A DNA stretch of 64,000 nt. It comes from Pseudomonadaceae bacterium (GTDB lineage: Bacteria; Pseudomonadota; Gammaproteobacteria; Pseudomonadales; Pseudomonadaceae). Shown one piece after another: positions 17,469 to 25,807 of this stretch. The notes under the pieces were generated by a model that worked only from the letters and a program-made list of their open reading frames with translations, was not told the origin of the DNA and did no database searches. The first letter of the stretch is position 1. The number at the start of each line of letters is the position of its first letter. Location of the stretch: contig CAAFUS010000013.1 of NCBI GenBank assembly GCA_900766265.1, positions 62,001 to 126,000 of the forward strand, given 5' to 3'. The translations under genes and the position numbers were made by a program.

Positions 17469-18134
17469 TTGAAAATCCTATGGATGTTCCCTGTCATCGG
17501 TGCGCTGGCGCTTGCCGGCGCCGCTGCGCTTCAGGCGGTACGTCTCAGTGACGAAGCGCAAATGGTAGCCTCCACCGCGCAGGTCATCGACGTCACCGAC
17601 GGGTGCCCAACGGTTGAGTTTTCGACAGAACATGGGCAGCCTGTCGAATACCGCAGCCACACATGCAGCAACCCGCCGAGTTTCCGTCGCGGCGAAGAGG
17701 TCAGGGTGTATTACTCGGCAGAAAATCCCAACGAGGCGCGTATCGACAGCTTCATCGAGAATTGGCTGAGTAGCCTGATTCTCGGGGGTGTTGGCACGAT
17801 CTTCCTGCTGGTCGGCGGTGCGTTCGTGCTCCCGGGCATCCTGTCGCGCCGCCGTGCGGCAGAGCTGGCGGTCACCGGCCTGCCGGTAGAGGCGGACCTC
17901 GTCGAAGTTCGGCTAAACACCGCGCTGACCGTCAACGGTCGCAACCCCTGGAAGATCGTTGCCCAGTGGCAGAACCCGGCCACGCAAAAGCTGCACATCT
18001 TCAACAGCGATAACATCTGGTTCGATCCGAACCGCTTCGTGTCCGAGCTCACGCAGGTGCGTGTGCTGATCGACCGGCAGAATCCCAAGCGCTACAGCAT
18101 GGACACCGGGTTTCTGCCCGACATCGTGGAGTAA
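17469..18134 (+). CDS. DUF3592-like membrane protein in the trpI transcript
   Basis: Protein of 221 residues: an N-terminal hydrophobic segment (residues 4-22), a beta-rich extracytoplasmic part with two cysteines (DGCPTVEF and SHTCSNPP), a second membrane segment (about 100-122), and a C-terminal cytoplasmic beta domain (WKIVAQWQNPATQKLHIF). This layout is typical of DUF3592; no function is known. The start is TTG at 17469 with AAAAGGAG eight bases upstream, which is a good site. It ends three bases before the trpI start, so both should share the promoter in the trpB-side regulatory region. In P. aeruginosa, as I recall, nothing separates trpI from trpBA. Confidence 0.8.
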   Translation: MKILWMFPVIGALALAGAAALQAVRLSDEAQMVASTAQVIDVTDGCPTVEFSTEHGQPVEYRSHTCSNPPSFRRGEEVRVYYSAENPNEARIDSFIENWLSSLILGGVGTIFLLVGGAFVLPGILSRRRAAELAVTGLPVEADLVEVRLNTALTVNGRNPWKIVAQWQNPATQKLHIFNSDNIWFDPNRFVSELTQVRVLIDRQNPKRYSMDTGFLPDIVE

Positions 18135-18137
18135 CCC

Positions 18138-19019
18138 GTGCTGCCTTCCCTCAACGCCTTGCATGCCTTTGAAGCCGCCGCGCGCCTGCTGAGTGTCAGC
18201 CGCGCGGCCGATGAGCTGCATGTGACGCACGGAGCGGTCAGCCGGCAGATCAAGACGCTCGAGGGGCAGCTGGGCGTCAGGCTGTTCACCAAGGAGGGCC
18301 GCGGTTTGCGGCTTACCGATGCGGGGCTGCGCCTGCGTGATGTCACCGGTGAGACCTTCGAACGCCTGCGCAGCACCTGCGCGGAGCTCAAACAGCAAAC
18401 CGCCGATGCCCCTTTCGTACTCGGCTGCCCGGGCAGCCTGCTGGCGCGCTGGTTTATCCCGAGGCTCGATCGGCTCAATCGTGAACTGCCGGACCTGCAT
18501 CTGCAGCTGTCTGCCAGCGAAGGCGAGCTGGACCCCCGGCGTCCGGGCCTCGACGCCACCCTCTGGTACGCCGAGCCGCCCTGGCCGGCGGACATGGACG
18601 TGTTCGAGCTGGCCGGCGAGCGTATCGGGCCAGTGCTCAGCCCTCATCACCCCCATTGCGCTGCGCTTCGTGAGGCCCCGGCGTCGGCGCTGACCGGCGA
18701 GGCGTTGTTGTACACAGCGTCACGGCCGCAGGCCTGGCCGGCCTGGGCGCAGCGCAACGGCATCGACCCGGCGCGGCTGCACATGGGCCAGGGGTTCGAA
18801 CATCTCTACTTTCTTCTCGAGGCGGCGTTGGCCGGCTTGGGGGTCGCCATCGCGCCGCAGCAGCTGGTGGCTGATGACCTGGGCAAGGGGCGCCTGCTGG
18901 CCCCGTGGGGCTTCGTCGACGCCCCGGCCAAGCTGGTGCTGTTTGTCCCGGCGCGTCGGCTGGATCAACGGGCCGAGCGCCTGGCCAACTGGTTGCGTCA
19001 CGAACTCGGCGAGCGCTAG
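18138..19019 (+). CDS. trpI: TrpI, LysR-type activator of trpBA
   Basis: LysR-type regulator of 293 residues. In Pseudomonas, TrpI activates trpBA when indole-3-glycerol phosphate accumulates. The N-terminal helix-turn-helix (SVSRAADELHVTHGAVSRQI) and the effector domain closely resemble the P. aeruginosa TrpI I remember, including FVLGCPGSLLARWFIPRLD and ASRPQAWPAWA. This places it in the TrpI/GcvA group, and proximity to trpBA settles the call. The start is GTG at 18138, only three bases beyond the DUF3592 stop, so translation is probably coupled. The start has no clear ribosome site of its own. Confidence 0.92.
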   Translation: MLPSLNALHAFEAAARLLSVSRAADELHVTHGAVSRQIKTLEGQLGVRLFTKEGRGLRLTDAGLRLRDVTGETFERLRSTCAELKQQTADAPFVLGCPGSLLARWFIPRLDRLNRELPDLHLQLSASEGELDPRRPGLDATLWYAEPPWPADMDVFELAGERIGPVLSPHHPHCAALREAPASALTGEALLYTASRPQAWPAWAQRNGIDPARLHMGQGFEHLYFLLEAALAGLGVAIAPQQLVADDLGKGRLLAPWGFVDAPAKLVLFVPARRLDQRAERLANWLRHELGER

Positions 19020-19199
19020 CGCAACGCTGCTCCGTGCCATCCCAGTGCCCATATCCCGTCTTTGATCGGTACCGACGAGAGGTGGTGCCGTTCATCTGGC
19101 GCCATTAAAGCGACATTACTGCTGCCGATACAGTGCGTACGAAACCCACGTTGCCAATGGGGCGCGTGGTGCCGTCTGTAATCGTTCGAGGGAACAGTG

Positions 19200-20594
19200 A
19201 TGGTCGATGTAAAACGTAGTGCCAGCCTTGTTGTGGTTGCCGTACTGGCTGCAGGTATCGAACCGGCCCTGGCCAGGCCCAACGCCTCGGTCGAGGCGTC
19301 GCTCAAGGCGGGGCGCCCCTTCGTCCAAGGCGAGCTGCTGGTGCAGTTCAAGGCGAATGCTTCGGACGCTCAGGTCAATTCCGCGCTGAATCAGCGGGGC
19401 GCCAAGGCGATGCAAAAGCTGCTTGACAAGCGCGCCCGTCGTGATGCCCGCGGCGACCTTGTTCAGGCTCAGCTCGGTAAGGGTCAGAAAGTCGATGCGG
19501 CCCTTATCGCGCGCCTGGCGGCTGACCCCGCTGTGGAATACGTCGAACCCAACTGGACCTACCGCACCCAGGTAGCCAACCCCAATGATCCCGGGCTTGG
19601 CATGCTCTGGGGCATGCAGGGCGCGACCACCTCACCCGCATCCCCCTATGGCAGCGGTGCGCTGGCGGCCTGGAACGCTGGCGCCTTGTGCTCGAACAAG
19701 ATTCACGTCGGCATCATCGACGAAGGCGTCATGACCACCCATGGCGATCTGGCGGCCAACATCTGGATCAACCCCGGCGAAGGCAGCCGCGCGGACCGCA
19801 AGGACAACGACCGCAACGGGTTTGTCGATGACATTCACGGCTGGGACTTCGCCAACAACAATGCCAGCGTATACGACGGCCCCTCGGATGATCACGGCAC
19901 CCATGTTGCCGGCACCGTGGCTGCGGTTGCGAACAACGGCGCTGGCGTGTTCGGCGTGTGCCCGAGCGCCAAGCTCATCACGGCGAAGTTTCTGGGCGTC
20001 AACGGCGGCACCACGGCATCGGCCGTCAAGGCGATCAACTACCTGACGCAGCTCAAGCTCGACAAGAAGATCAATCTGGTCGCTACCAACAACTCATGGG
20101 GCGGCGGTGGCTATTCGCAGGCGCTTCACGATGCGATTCAGGCCGCTGGCAATGCGAACATCCTGTTCATCGCGGCAGCGGGCAACAACGGCGTGGACAT
20201 CGACAAGACGCCCAGCTATCCCGCGAGCTACAAGCTGCCTAACGTGATTTCGGTGGGTGCAATCGACCAGAACGGTCGTCGCGCGAGCTTCTCCAACTAC
20301 GGTGTCACCAACGTGCACATCGCCGCACCGGGCGTGGACATCGTGTCGACTGTGCCCACCTCCAGCGGCAAGGCGGGGTTCGCCTACATGAGCGGCACCT
20401 CGATGGCCGCGCCGCACGTAGCCGGGGCCGCAGCGCTGTATGCGTCGCTCAACCCCTGTGCCACCAGCGCCCAGATCCGCGAAGCGCTGCTGCGCTTGGC
20501 GGTCCGTGACCCGCAGCTCACTGGCGCGGTCGAGCAAAACCGCCGGCTGGACGTATCCAGAATCGGCCGCGAGCTCACCTGCACCGCACCTTGA
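19200..20594 (+). CDS. Secreted S8 family serine peptidase (subtilase)
   Basis: Subtilisin-like protease of 464 residues. A signal peptide (to about residue 26) and an I9-like propeptide (about 40-125, GELLVQFKANA to YVEPNW) precede the catalytic domain. The triad is D174 (IIDEGV), H232 (DDHGTHVAGT) and S401 (SGTSMAAPHVAG), with oxyanion Asn329 (AAAGNNG). Four cysteines (164, 254, 459 region) may form disulfides. No C-terminal sorting or autotransporter domain is present, so it is probably exported by Sec and then released through type II secretion. GAGGGA precedes ATG 19200; a GTG three bases earlier is possible. It stands alone. Confidence 0.93.
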   Translation: MVDVKRSASLVVVAVLAAGIEPALARPNASVEASLKAGRPFVQGELLVQFKANASDAQVNSALNQRGAKAMQKLLDKRARRDARGDLVQAQLGKGQKVDAALIARLAADPAVEYVEPNWTYRTQVANPNDPGLGMLWGMQGATTSPASPYGSGALAAWNAGALCSNKIHVGIIDEGVMTTHGDLAANIWINPGEGSRADRKDNDRNGFVDDIHGWDFANNNASVYDGPSDDHGTHVAGTVAAVANNGAGVFGVCPSAKLITAKFLGVNGGTTASAVKAINYLTQLKLDKKINLVATNNSWGGGGYSQALHDAIQAAGNANILFIAAAGNNGVDIDKTPSYPASYKLPNVISVGAIDQNGRRASFSNYGVTNVHIAAPGVDIVSTVPTSSGKAGFAYMSGTSMAAPHVAGAAALYASLNPCATSAQIREALLRLAVRDPQLTGAVEQNRRLDVSRIGRELTCTAP

Positions 20595-20609
20595 GCCACA
20601 GCTGAATCC

Positions 20610-20642
20610 CGGCGCTGGGCCAGTCTTAGCTGGCCAGCGCCG
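20610..20642. terminator. Hairpin at the convergent peptidase/galE ends
   Basis: CGGCGCTGGGCCAG (20610-20623) pairs with CTGGCCAGCGCCG (20630-20642) with one bulged G and a six-base loop that contains the galE stop codon. There is no T-tract on either side, so termination strength is uncertain. Confidence 0.45.
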
Positions 20643-21690
20643 CGGTAGCCGGTGCTGCGGTCGGTGCCGGTTTTTTCTCCACGGCGTAACCGTTCGGGTT
20701 ACGGCTCTGCCAGCGCCAGGCGTCGGCAAGCATGGTGGTGAGGTCTTTCTCGGCGCGCCAGCCGAGCTCTTCCAAGGCTTTGGTCGGGTCGGACCAGCAT
20801 TGGGCGATGTCGCCTGCACGGCGTGGCTGGAAGGTATGGGGCAGCGGGCGGCCGATCACCTGCTCGAAGGCGGTGATCATCTCGCGTACCGAATGGCCCT
20901 TGCCGGTGCCCAGGTTCCAAACCGACACACCCTTGGTGACTTCCAGCCGGTCGAGTGCCTTGAGATGGCCTTTGACCAGGTCGACCACATGGATGTAATC
21001 GCGCACGCCGGTGCCGTCCGGAGTCGGGTAGTCAGCGCCGAACACGTTCAGCTGCTTTCGCCGCCCGACCGCCACCTGCAGCATGTAGGGCAGCAGGTTG
21101 TTCGGGATACCGTTGGGGTCTTCGCCGATCAGGCCTGACTCGTGGGCGCCAATCGGGTTGAAGTAGCGCAGCAGGCCGATCGACCAGCGTGGGTCAGAGT
21201 CGGCCAGACCGCGCAGCACGTTTTCGGCCATCAGCTTGGATTGGCCGTACGGGTTGGTTGGGATGCCGGTCGGGCAATCCTCGGTGATGGGCATCACCGG
21301 CGACTCGCCGTAGACCGTGGCCGAGGAGCTGAACACCAACTTGAAGATTTCCGCTTCGGCCATCGCCTGGCACAGCGCGATGCTACCGCTGACGTTGGTC
21401 TCGTAGTAGCGCAGGGGTTCGCGCACGCTTTCGCCCACGGCCTTGAGGCCGGCGAAGTGCATCACTGCGGTCACCGGATAGGCAGCGAACAGGGCCTTGA
21501 GCAGGGGACGGTTGCGCACGTCTCCCTTGACGAAATGCAGCGGCCGGCCCGCCAGCTTCTCTACCCGCTCGAGCGCTGTGCGCGAGCTGTTGCAGAGGTT
21601 GTCGAGTACCAGCACATCGTGGCCTGCCAGAAGCAGTTCCAGGACCGCATGGGAACCTATATATCCCGCACCCCCTGTCACCAGAATCAT
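20626..21690 (-). CDS. galE: UDP-glucose 4-epimerase
   Basis: Interconverts UDP-glucose and UDP-galactose with bound NAD. The protein has 354 residues from ATG 21690, which has GGAGGT upstream; the frame is open 15 codons further. NAD motif GGAGYIG is at residues 6-12, S121-S123 with SSATVYG, and catalytic Y148 and K152 in NPYGQSK. About 20 residues rich in Ala and Pro extend the C-terminus. It faces away from the glycosyltransferase-glf operon, and supplies UDP-Galp, the substrate of the mutase encoded there, so a shared glycan pathway is likely. Confidence 0.95.
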   Translation of the reverse strand: MILVTGGAGYIGSHAVLELLLAGHDVLVLDNLCNSSRTALERVEKLAGRPLHFVKGDVRNRPLLKALFAAYPVTAVMHFAGLKAVGESVREPLRYYETNVSGSIALCQAMAEAEIFKLVFSSSATVYGESPVMPITEDCPTGIPTNPYGQSKLMAENVLRGLADSDPRWSIGLLRYFNPIGAHESGLIGEDPNGIPNNLLPYMLQVAVGRRKQLNVFGADYPTPDGTGVRDYIHVVDLVKGHLKALDRLEVTKGVSVWNLGTGKGHSVREMITAFEQVIGRPLPHTFQPRRAGDIAQCWSDPTKALEELGWRAEKDLTTMLADAWRWQSRNPNGYAVEKKPAPTAAPATAALAS

Positions 21691-22121
21691 GTTTCTACCT
21701 CCGGATATGCACTTTTCGAACACGGTCGAAGACACAGCAGCTCGCCTTGACGGGCAGCGGGCGAGTCAGTCTCCAAGAATGGGATCGGCGGGCCGGGGCA
21801 GGCACGTCAGGCGCATAGAGGTGCGCTGGGCTGCTGCCGGCAAAATCAGACGTCCTGTGAATAGTGACGGGGAGGTGGCTGGCAAGTTCCGGATCGCTGT
21901 CAGCCAACCGACAGTGGGTAGTGCGAAGCGGTCGAGCGCGTCGATTTGGAACCCTCGGCGTTTGCCATCGTCCATAGCCGGCGGGGTCGCTCTCATTGAA
22001 GCGTCCGAGCGCCCCGACGATTCCCACCGAATTGATGCTTTACGCAAGGAGGCGTTGGCTTCGAGCGCGATGCGCGGAGAAGGACGGACTGCGCGCCGCC
22101 AATCGTGAACAGAGGTGCACA
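21691..22121. promoter_or_regulatory. Divergent control region between galE and the glycan operon
   Basis: About 430 bases upstream of both galE and the glycosyltransferase gene. The forward frame is open from 21996 but lacks coding character before 22122. The region must hold both promoters. I see no clear sigma-70 pair or operator dyad, and no small RNA or riboswitch that I recognise. Confidence 0.4.
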
Positions 22122-23309
22122 ATGAGTTGGGCCGGTCCCTACCAGTACGACATCGGCAAGTCGCGCAGCCCGGATCAGCCACCGGTCGAAGTGGTCTTCG
22201 ACGAGCAGATTCCGACGCTGTTGTGTCTTTCCCACCTGCGTTGGAGCTTCGTCTACCAACGCCCCCAGCACCTGATGTCGCGTTTTGCCCGCGACTACAA
22301 CGTGCTGTTCTTCGAGGAGCCGATCAGTACCGAGGACGACCAACCCTGGCTCGAAGTGCGCCCCGATGTCAGCGGCGTGCAGGTGCTGGTGCCGCGTCTG
22401 CCCGAGGGCTGTCACGGAGAGGACGCGCTGCGTGTTCAGCGCCAGCTGCTCGATGGCTATCTGGAAAAACTCGGCGTGAGCGACGACCTGCTGCTCTGGT
22501 ACTACACGCCCATGGCGCTCGGCTATGCCGACCACCTCAAGCCAAAACTCACCGTTTACGACTGCATGGACGAGCTCTCGGCCTTCCGTGGCGCACCGCC
22601 TGAGCTGGTGCAGAACGAGCGCACCCTGCTCGACCGCGCCGACGTGGTGTTCACCGGCGGTTACAGCATCTGGGAAGCCAAGCGCGAGCTGCACGACAAC
22701 GCCCATGCGTTCCCCAGCAGCGTGGATGTCGACCACTTCGCCGCCGCTCGCCGGCCGCAGGCCGACCCCGAGGACCAGGCCATGATCGGTCGGCCGCGCC
22801 TGGGTTTCTACGGCGTGATCGACGAGCGCTTCGACATCCAGCTGGTCGCCGAAGCCGCCGAAATGCGGCCGGACTGGCAGTTCGTGCTGGTCGGGCCGGT
22901 GGTTAAGATCGACCCGGCCGAGCTGCCGCGGCGCGACAACATCCACTACCTGGGCGGCAAGACCTATGACGAGCTGCCTAAGTACCTGGCCGGCTGGGAC
23001 GTGGCCATCATGCCCTTCGCGATGAACGAGTCGACGCGCTTCATCAGCCCCACCAAGACCCCCGAATACCTGGCCGGCGGCTGTCCGGTGGTGTCCACGC
23101 CGATCAAGGACGTGGTGCGCACCTATGGCGACACCGACATCGTCTACATCGCCGCGACCACCGACGAGTTCGTCGCCGCGGTCGAAGATGCCCTGGCCGA
23201 CGCCGCCGACCGCGACCGCCTGCTGGCCACCGCCGACGAGATCTTGGGCGACATGTCCTGGGATTACACCTGGAGCCTGATGAAGGAGAAGATGCAATGC
23301 GCCCTGTAA
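22122..23309 (+). CDS. Glycosyltransferase (GT-B fold, family 1/4-like)
   Basis: Protein of 395 residues. The start of the N-terminal Rossmann domain (LCLSHLRWSFVYQRPQHLM) is typical of a group of exopolysaccharide glycosyltransferases; the nucleotide-sugar-binding C-terminal domain has FYGVIDERFD and the acidic motif SPTKTPEYLAGGCPVV. No membrane segment, so it is cytoplasmic or peripheral. AGAGGT precedes ATG 22122. Its end overlaps the glf start by 13 bases, which argues that it uses UDP-Galf or works on the same glycan. Donor and acceptor are not known. Confidence 0.87.
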   Translation: MSWAGPYQYDIGKSRSPDQPPVEVVFDEQIPTLLCLSHLRWSFVYQRPQHLMSRFARDYNVLFFEEPISTEDDQPWLEVRPDVSGVQVLVPRLPEGCHGEDALRVQRQLLDGYLEKLGVSDDLLLWYYTPMALGYADHLKPKLTVYDCMDELSAFRGAPPELVQNERTLLDRADVVFTGGYSIWEAKRELHDNAHAFPSSVDVDHFAAARRPQADPEDQAMIGRPRLGFYGVIDERFDIQLVAEAAEMRPDWQFVLVGPVVKIDPAELPRRDNIHYLGGKTYDELPKYLAGWDVAIMPFAMNESTRFISPTKTPEYLAGGCPVVSTPIKDVVRTYGDTDIVYIAATTDEFVAAVEDALADAADRDRLLATADEILGDMSWDYTWSLMKEKMQCAL

Positions 23310-24562
23310 GCGTCGAAGACAGCAATCCCAACCAGGCTTCCGGCCGTAGCGACCACGCCCGGCCGGCCGGGGGCGCGCCGACCCGCTCGACCCGCGAACG
23401 TGGTTTCGACTACCTCATCGTCGGCGCCGGTTTCGCCGGCAGCGTGCTGGCCGAGCGCCTCGCCGCCGGACTGAACAAGCGCGTGCTGGTGGTCGACCGC
23501 CGCCCGCACATCGGCGGCAATGCCTACGATCATCATGACGAGGCCGGGGTGCTGATCCACCGTTACGGTCCGCATATCTTCCATACCAATTCGCAGCGCA
23601 TCGTCGACTACCTGTCGCGCTTCACCGAATGGCGGCCCTACGAGCACCGCGTGCTCGGTCAGGTGGACGGTCAGCTGGTGCCGATCCCGATCAACATGAC
23701 CACGCTGAACAAGCTCTACGGGCTGAACATGACCACCGAGCAGGAGGCGGCCGACTACCTGGCCAGCCGCGCCGAACCGGTGGAGAACATCCAGACCAGC
23801 GAAGACGTGGTGATCAACGGCATCGGCCGCGAACTCTACGAGAAGTTCTTCCGCGGCTACACCCGCAAGCAGTGGGGGCTGGATCCGTCGCAGCTGGACA
23901 AGTCGGTGACCTCGCGGGTGCCGACGCGTACCAACACCGACGACCGCTACTTCACCGACACCTTCCAGCAGATGCCCAAGCATGGCTACACGAAGATGTT
24001 CGAGAAGATGCTCGATCACCCCAACATCAAGGTGATGATCAACACCGACTACCGCGAGATCCGCAACGAGGTCGAGTACGACCACCTGATCTACTGCGGC
24101 CCGATCGACGAGTATTTCGACTACCGCTTCGGCAGGCTGCCCTACCGCTCGCTGAAGTTCGAGCACAAGCAGCTCGACCAGGCCCAGTTCCAGCCGGTCG
24201 GTACGGTGAACTACCCCGCCGAGGACGTGCCCTACACGCGCATCAGCGAATACAAGCACCTCACCGGCCAGGAACACCCGAAGACCAGCATCACCTACGA
24301 GTACCCCTCGGCCGAGGGCGACCCCTACTACCCCATCCCGCGGCCAGAGAACGCCGAGCTCTACAAGCGCTACCAGAAACTCGCCGACGAGACGCCGGGG
24401 GTGACCTTCATCGGCCGGCTGGGGACTTACAAGTACTACAACATGGACCAGGTCGTCGGGCAGGCGCTGGCCGCCTACAAACGCATCGAGGAAGCCGAAC
24501 TCGGCCCCGAGGCCGGGGAAAGCGTCGAACATGCCCGCAGCCTGGCCGAGCAGGCACCTTGA
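23297..24562 (+). CDS. glf: UDP-galactopyranose mutase
   Basis: Flavoenzyme that converts UDP-galactopyranose to UDP-galactofuranose. The protein has 421 residues. The FAD motif VGAGFAGSV lies near residues 42-50, followed by PHIGGNAYDHHDEAG, GPHIFHTN, and the conserved TRKQWGLDPSQLD and RVPTRTNTDDRYF regions. The first 36 residues are a polar, low-complexity extension not needed for the fold. The start overlaps the glycosyltransferase by 13 bases. This gene is the strongest sign that the cluster makes a galactofuranose-containing glycan. Confidence 0.95.
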   Translation: MRPVSVEDSNPNQASGRSDHARPAGGAPTRSTRERGFDYLIVGAGFAGSVLAERLAAGLNKRVLVVDRRPHIGGNAYDHHDEAGVLIHRYGPHIFHTNSQRIVDYLSRFTEWRPYEHRVLGQVDGQLVPIPINMTTLNKLYGLNMTTEQEAADYLASRAEPVENIQTSEDVVINGIGRELYEKFFRGYTRKQWGLDPSQLDKSVTSRVPTRTNTDDRYFTDTFQQMPKHGYTKMFEKMLDHPNIKVMINTDYREIRNEVEYDHLIYCGPIDEYFDYRFGRLPYRSLKFEHKQLDQAQFQPVGTVNYPAEDVPYTRISEYKHLTGQEHPKTSITYEYPSAEGDPYYPIPRPENAELYKRYQKLADETPGVTFIGRLGTYKYYNMDQVVGQALAAYKRIEEAELGPEAGESVEHARSLAEQAP

Positions 24563-24649
24563 GTTGAGCGGCGCCTGACGCGCCTTACCGCTGCCCCCGA
24601 TCGCCGCTGCGCGACGACCGCGGGGCCGCGCTTGTCGAGTGAAGAGACG

Positions 24650-25807
24650 ATGCATCGACCGACGATTTTCGACAGCTTCTTCATGGGCGGCTTCGAGTGC
24701 TCCAATCACCGCCGCGGCGACGGCCGTCGCCTGGATCTGCTCGACGCGACCGGACATGACCGCTTCGCCGCCCATGACTACGCCGCGCTGCAGCGCTACG
24801 GACTGCGCACCGTCCGCGACGGCGCGCGCTGGCACCTGATCGAGCGCGTGCCGGGCCAGTACGACTGGTCCAGCTTCCTGCCGATGCTGCAGGCCGCGCA
24901 TCGCCAGCGCACCCAGGTGATCTGGGACCTGTGCCATTACGGCTGGCCGGACGACATCGACATCTGGCGCCCGCAGTTCGTCCAGCGCTTCGCGCGCTAT
25001 GCCGCTGCCCTGGCGCAGGTGGTCAAGGACGAAACCGGCGAGGTGCCGTTCTTCGCACCGCTCAACGAGATCTCCTTCTGGGCCTGGGCCGGCGGTGACG
25101 TGGCCTACTTCAACCCGATGGCCCGGGGCCGGGGGCCGGAGCTCAAGCACCAGCTGGTGCGTGCGACCATCGCCGCGATCGACGCGATTCGCGAGGTGGA
25201 GCCGAGGGCACGTTTCGTACAGGTCGACCCGGCCATCCACGTCGTGGCCCGCAACGACCGCCCGGGACCGCAGCGCGAGGCGGAGAACTTCCGCCTGTCG
25301 CAGTTCGAAGCCTGGGACATGCTCTGCGGCCTGGCCTGGCCGGGACTTGGCGGTGCGCCCGAATATCTGGACATTCTCGGGGTCAACTATTACTCGGACA
25401 ACCAGTGGTACTTCGGTGACGGCCAGACCATCGACCGCAGCAACCCCGACTATCGGCCGTTCAAGGGTATCCTGCAGGAGATCTGGCGGCGCTACGCGCG
25501 ACCGCTGGTGGTCGCCGAGACCGGTGCCGAAGGCGATGTGCGTGGCGAATGGCTGCGTTACGTGGCCGAGCAGGTCGGGCTGGCGATGCAGCGCGGCGTG
25601 CCGGTCGAGGGCATCTGTCTGTACCCGGTGGTGGATTACCCCGGCTGGACGGACGACAGACACTGCCCGGTCGGGCTGCTTGGCTTCCCCGACGACAACG
25701 GCACACGAAAGCCGCACGATGGCCTGGCCGACGAGCTGCGCCTGCAACAGGCACGCTTCGCCCATGCCGAACATCCCGAGTCGAAGACGGTAGACATCAC
25801 ATCATGA
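24650..25807 (+). CDS. Clan GH-A glycoside hydrolase-like protein (beta-glucosidase-like)
   Basis: Protein of 385 residues with a TIM-barrel glycosidase pattern. The likely acid/base glutamate is in PLNEISFW and the nucleophile in VVAETGAEG, the spacing expected for clan GH-A retaining enzymes; the short length compared with true GH1 enzymes (about 450) makes the family assignment loose. There is no signal peptide, so it acts in the cytoplasm. The ATG at 24650 is preferred; a TTG at 24632 is also possible. The stop overlaps the ABC transporter start (ATGA at 25804-25807). It may trim or remodel a lipid-linked or nucleotide-linked glycan before export. Confidence 0.8.
   Translation: MHRPTIFDSFFMGGFECSNHRRGDGRRLDLLDATGHDRFAAHDYAALQRYGLRTVRDGARWHLIERVPGQYDWSSFLPMLQAAHRQRTQVIWDLCHYGWPDDIDIWRPQFVQRFARYAAALAQVVKDETGEVPFFAPLNEISFWAWAGGDVAYFNPMARGRGPELKHQLVRATIAAIDAIREVEPRARFVQVDPAIHVVARNDRPGPQREAENFRLSQFEAWDMLCGLAWPGLGGAPEYLDILGVNYYSDNQWYFGDGQTIDRSNPDYRPFKGILQEIWRRYARPLVVAETGAEGDVRGEWLRYVAEQVGLAMQRGVPVEGICLYPVVDYPGWTDDRHCPVGLLGFPDDNGTRKPHDGLADELRLQQARFAHAEHPESKTVDITS

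Noticed and set aside
18790..18800. GGTTCGAA-like sequence suggesting a tRNA T-arm
   Set aside because: It lies inside trpI coding sequence and no acceptor or anticodon stem can be drawn. No tRNA was found elsewhere either.
23264..25774. Very long reverse-strand open frame opposite the glycan operon
   Set aside because: It is the antisense shadow of GC-rich genes: its translation is rich in His, Arg, Val and Gly, with no family pattern, and the forward-strand genes carry all conserved motifs.
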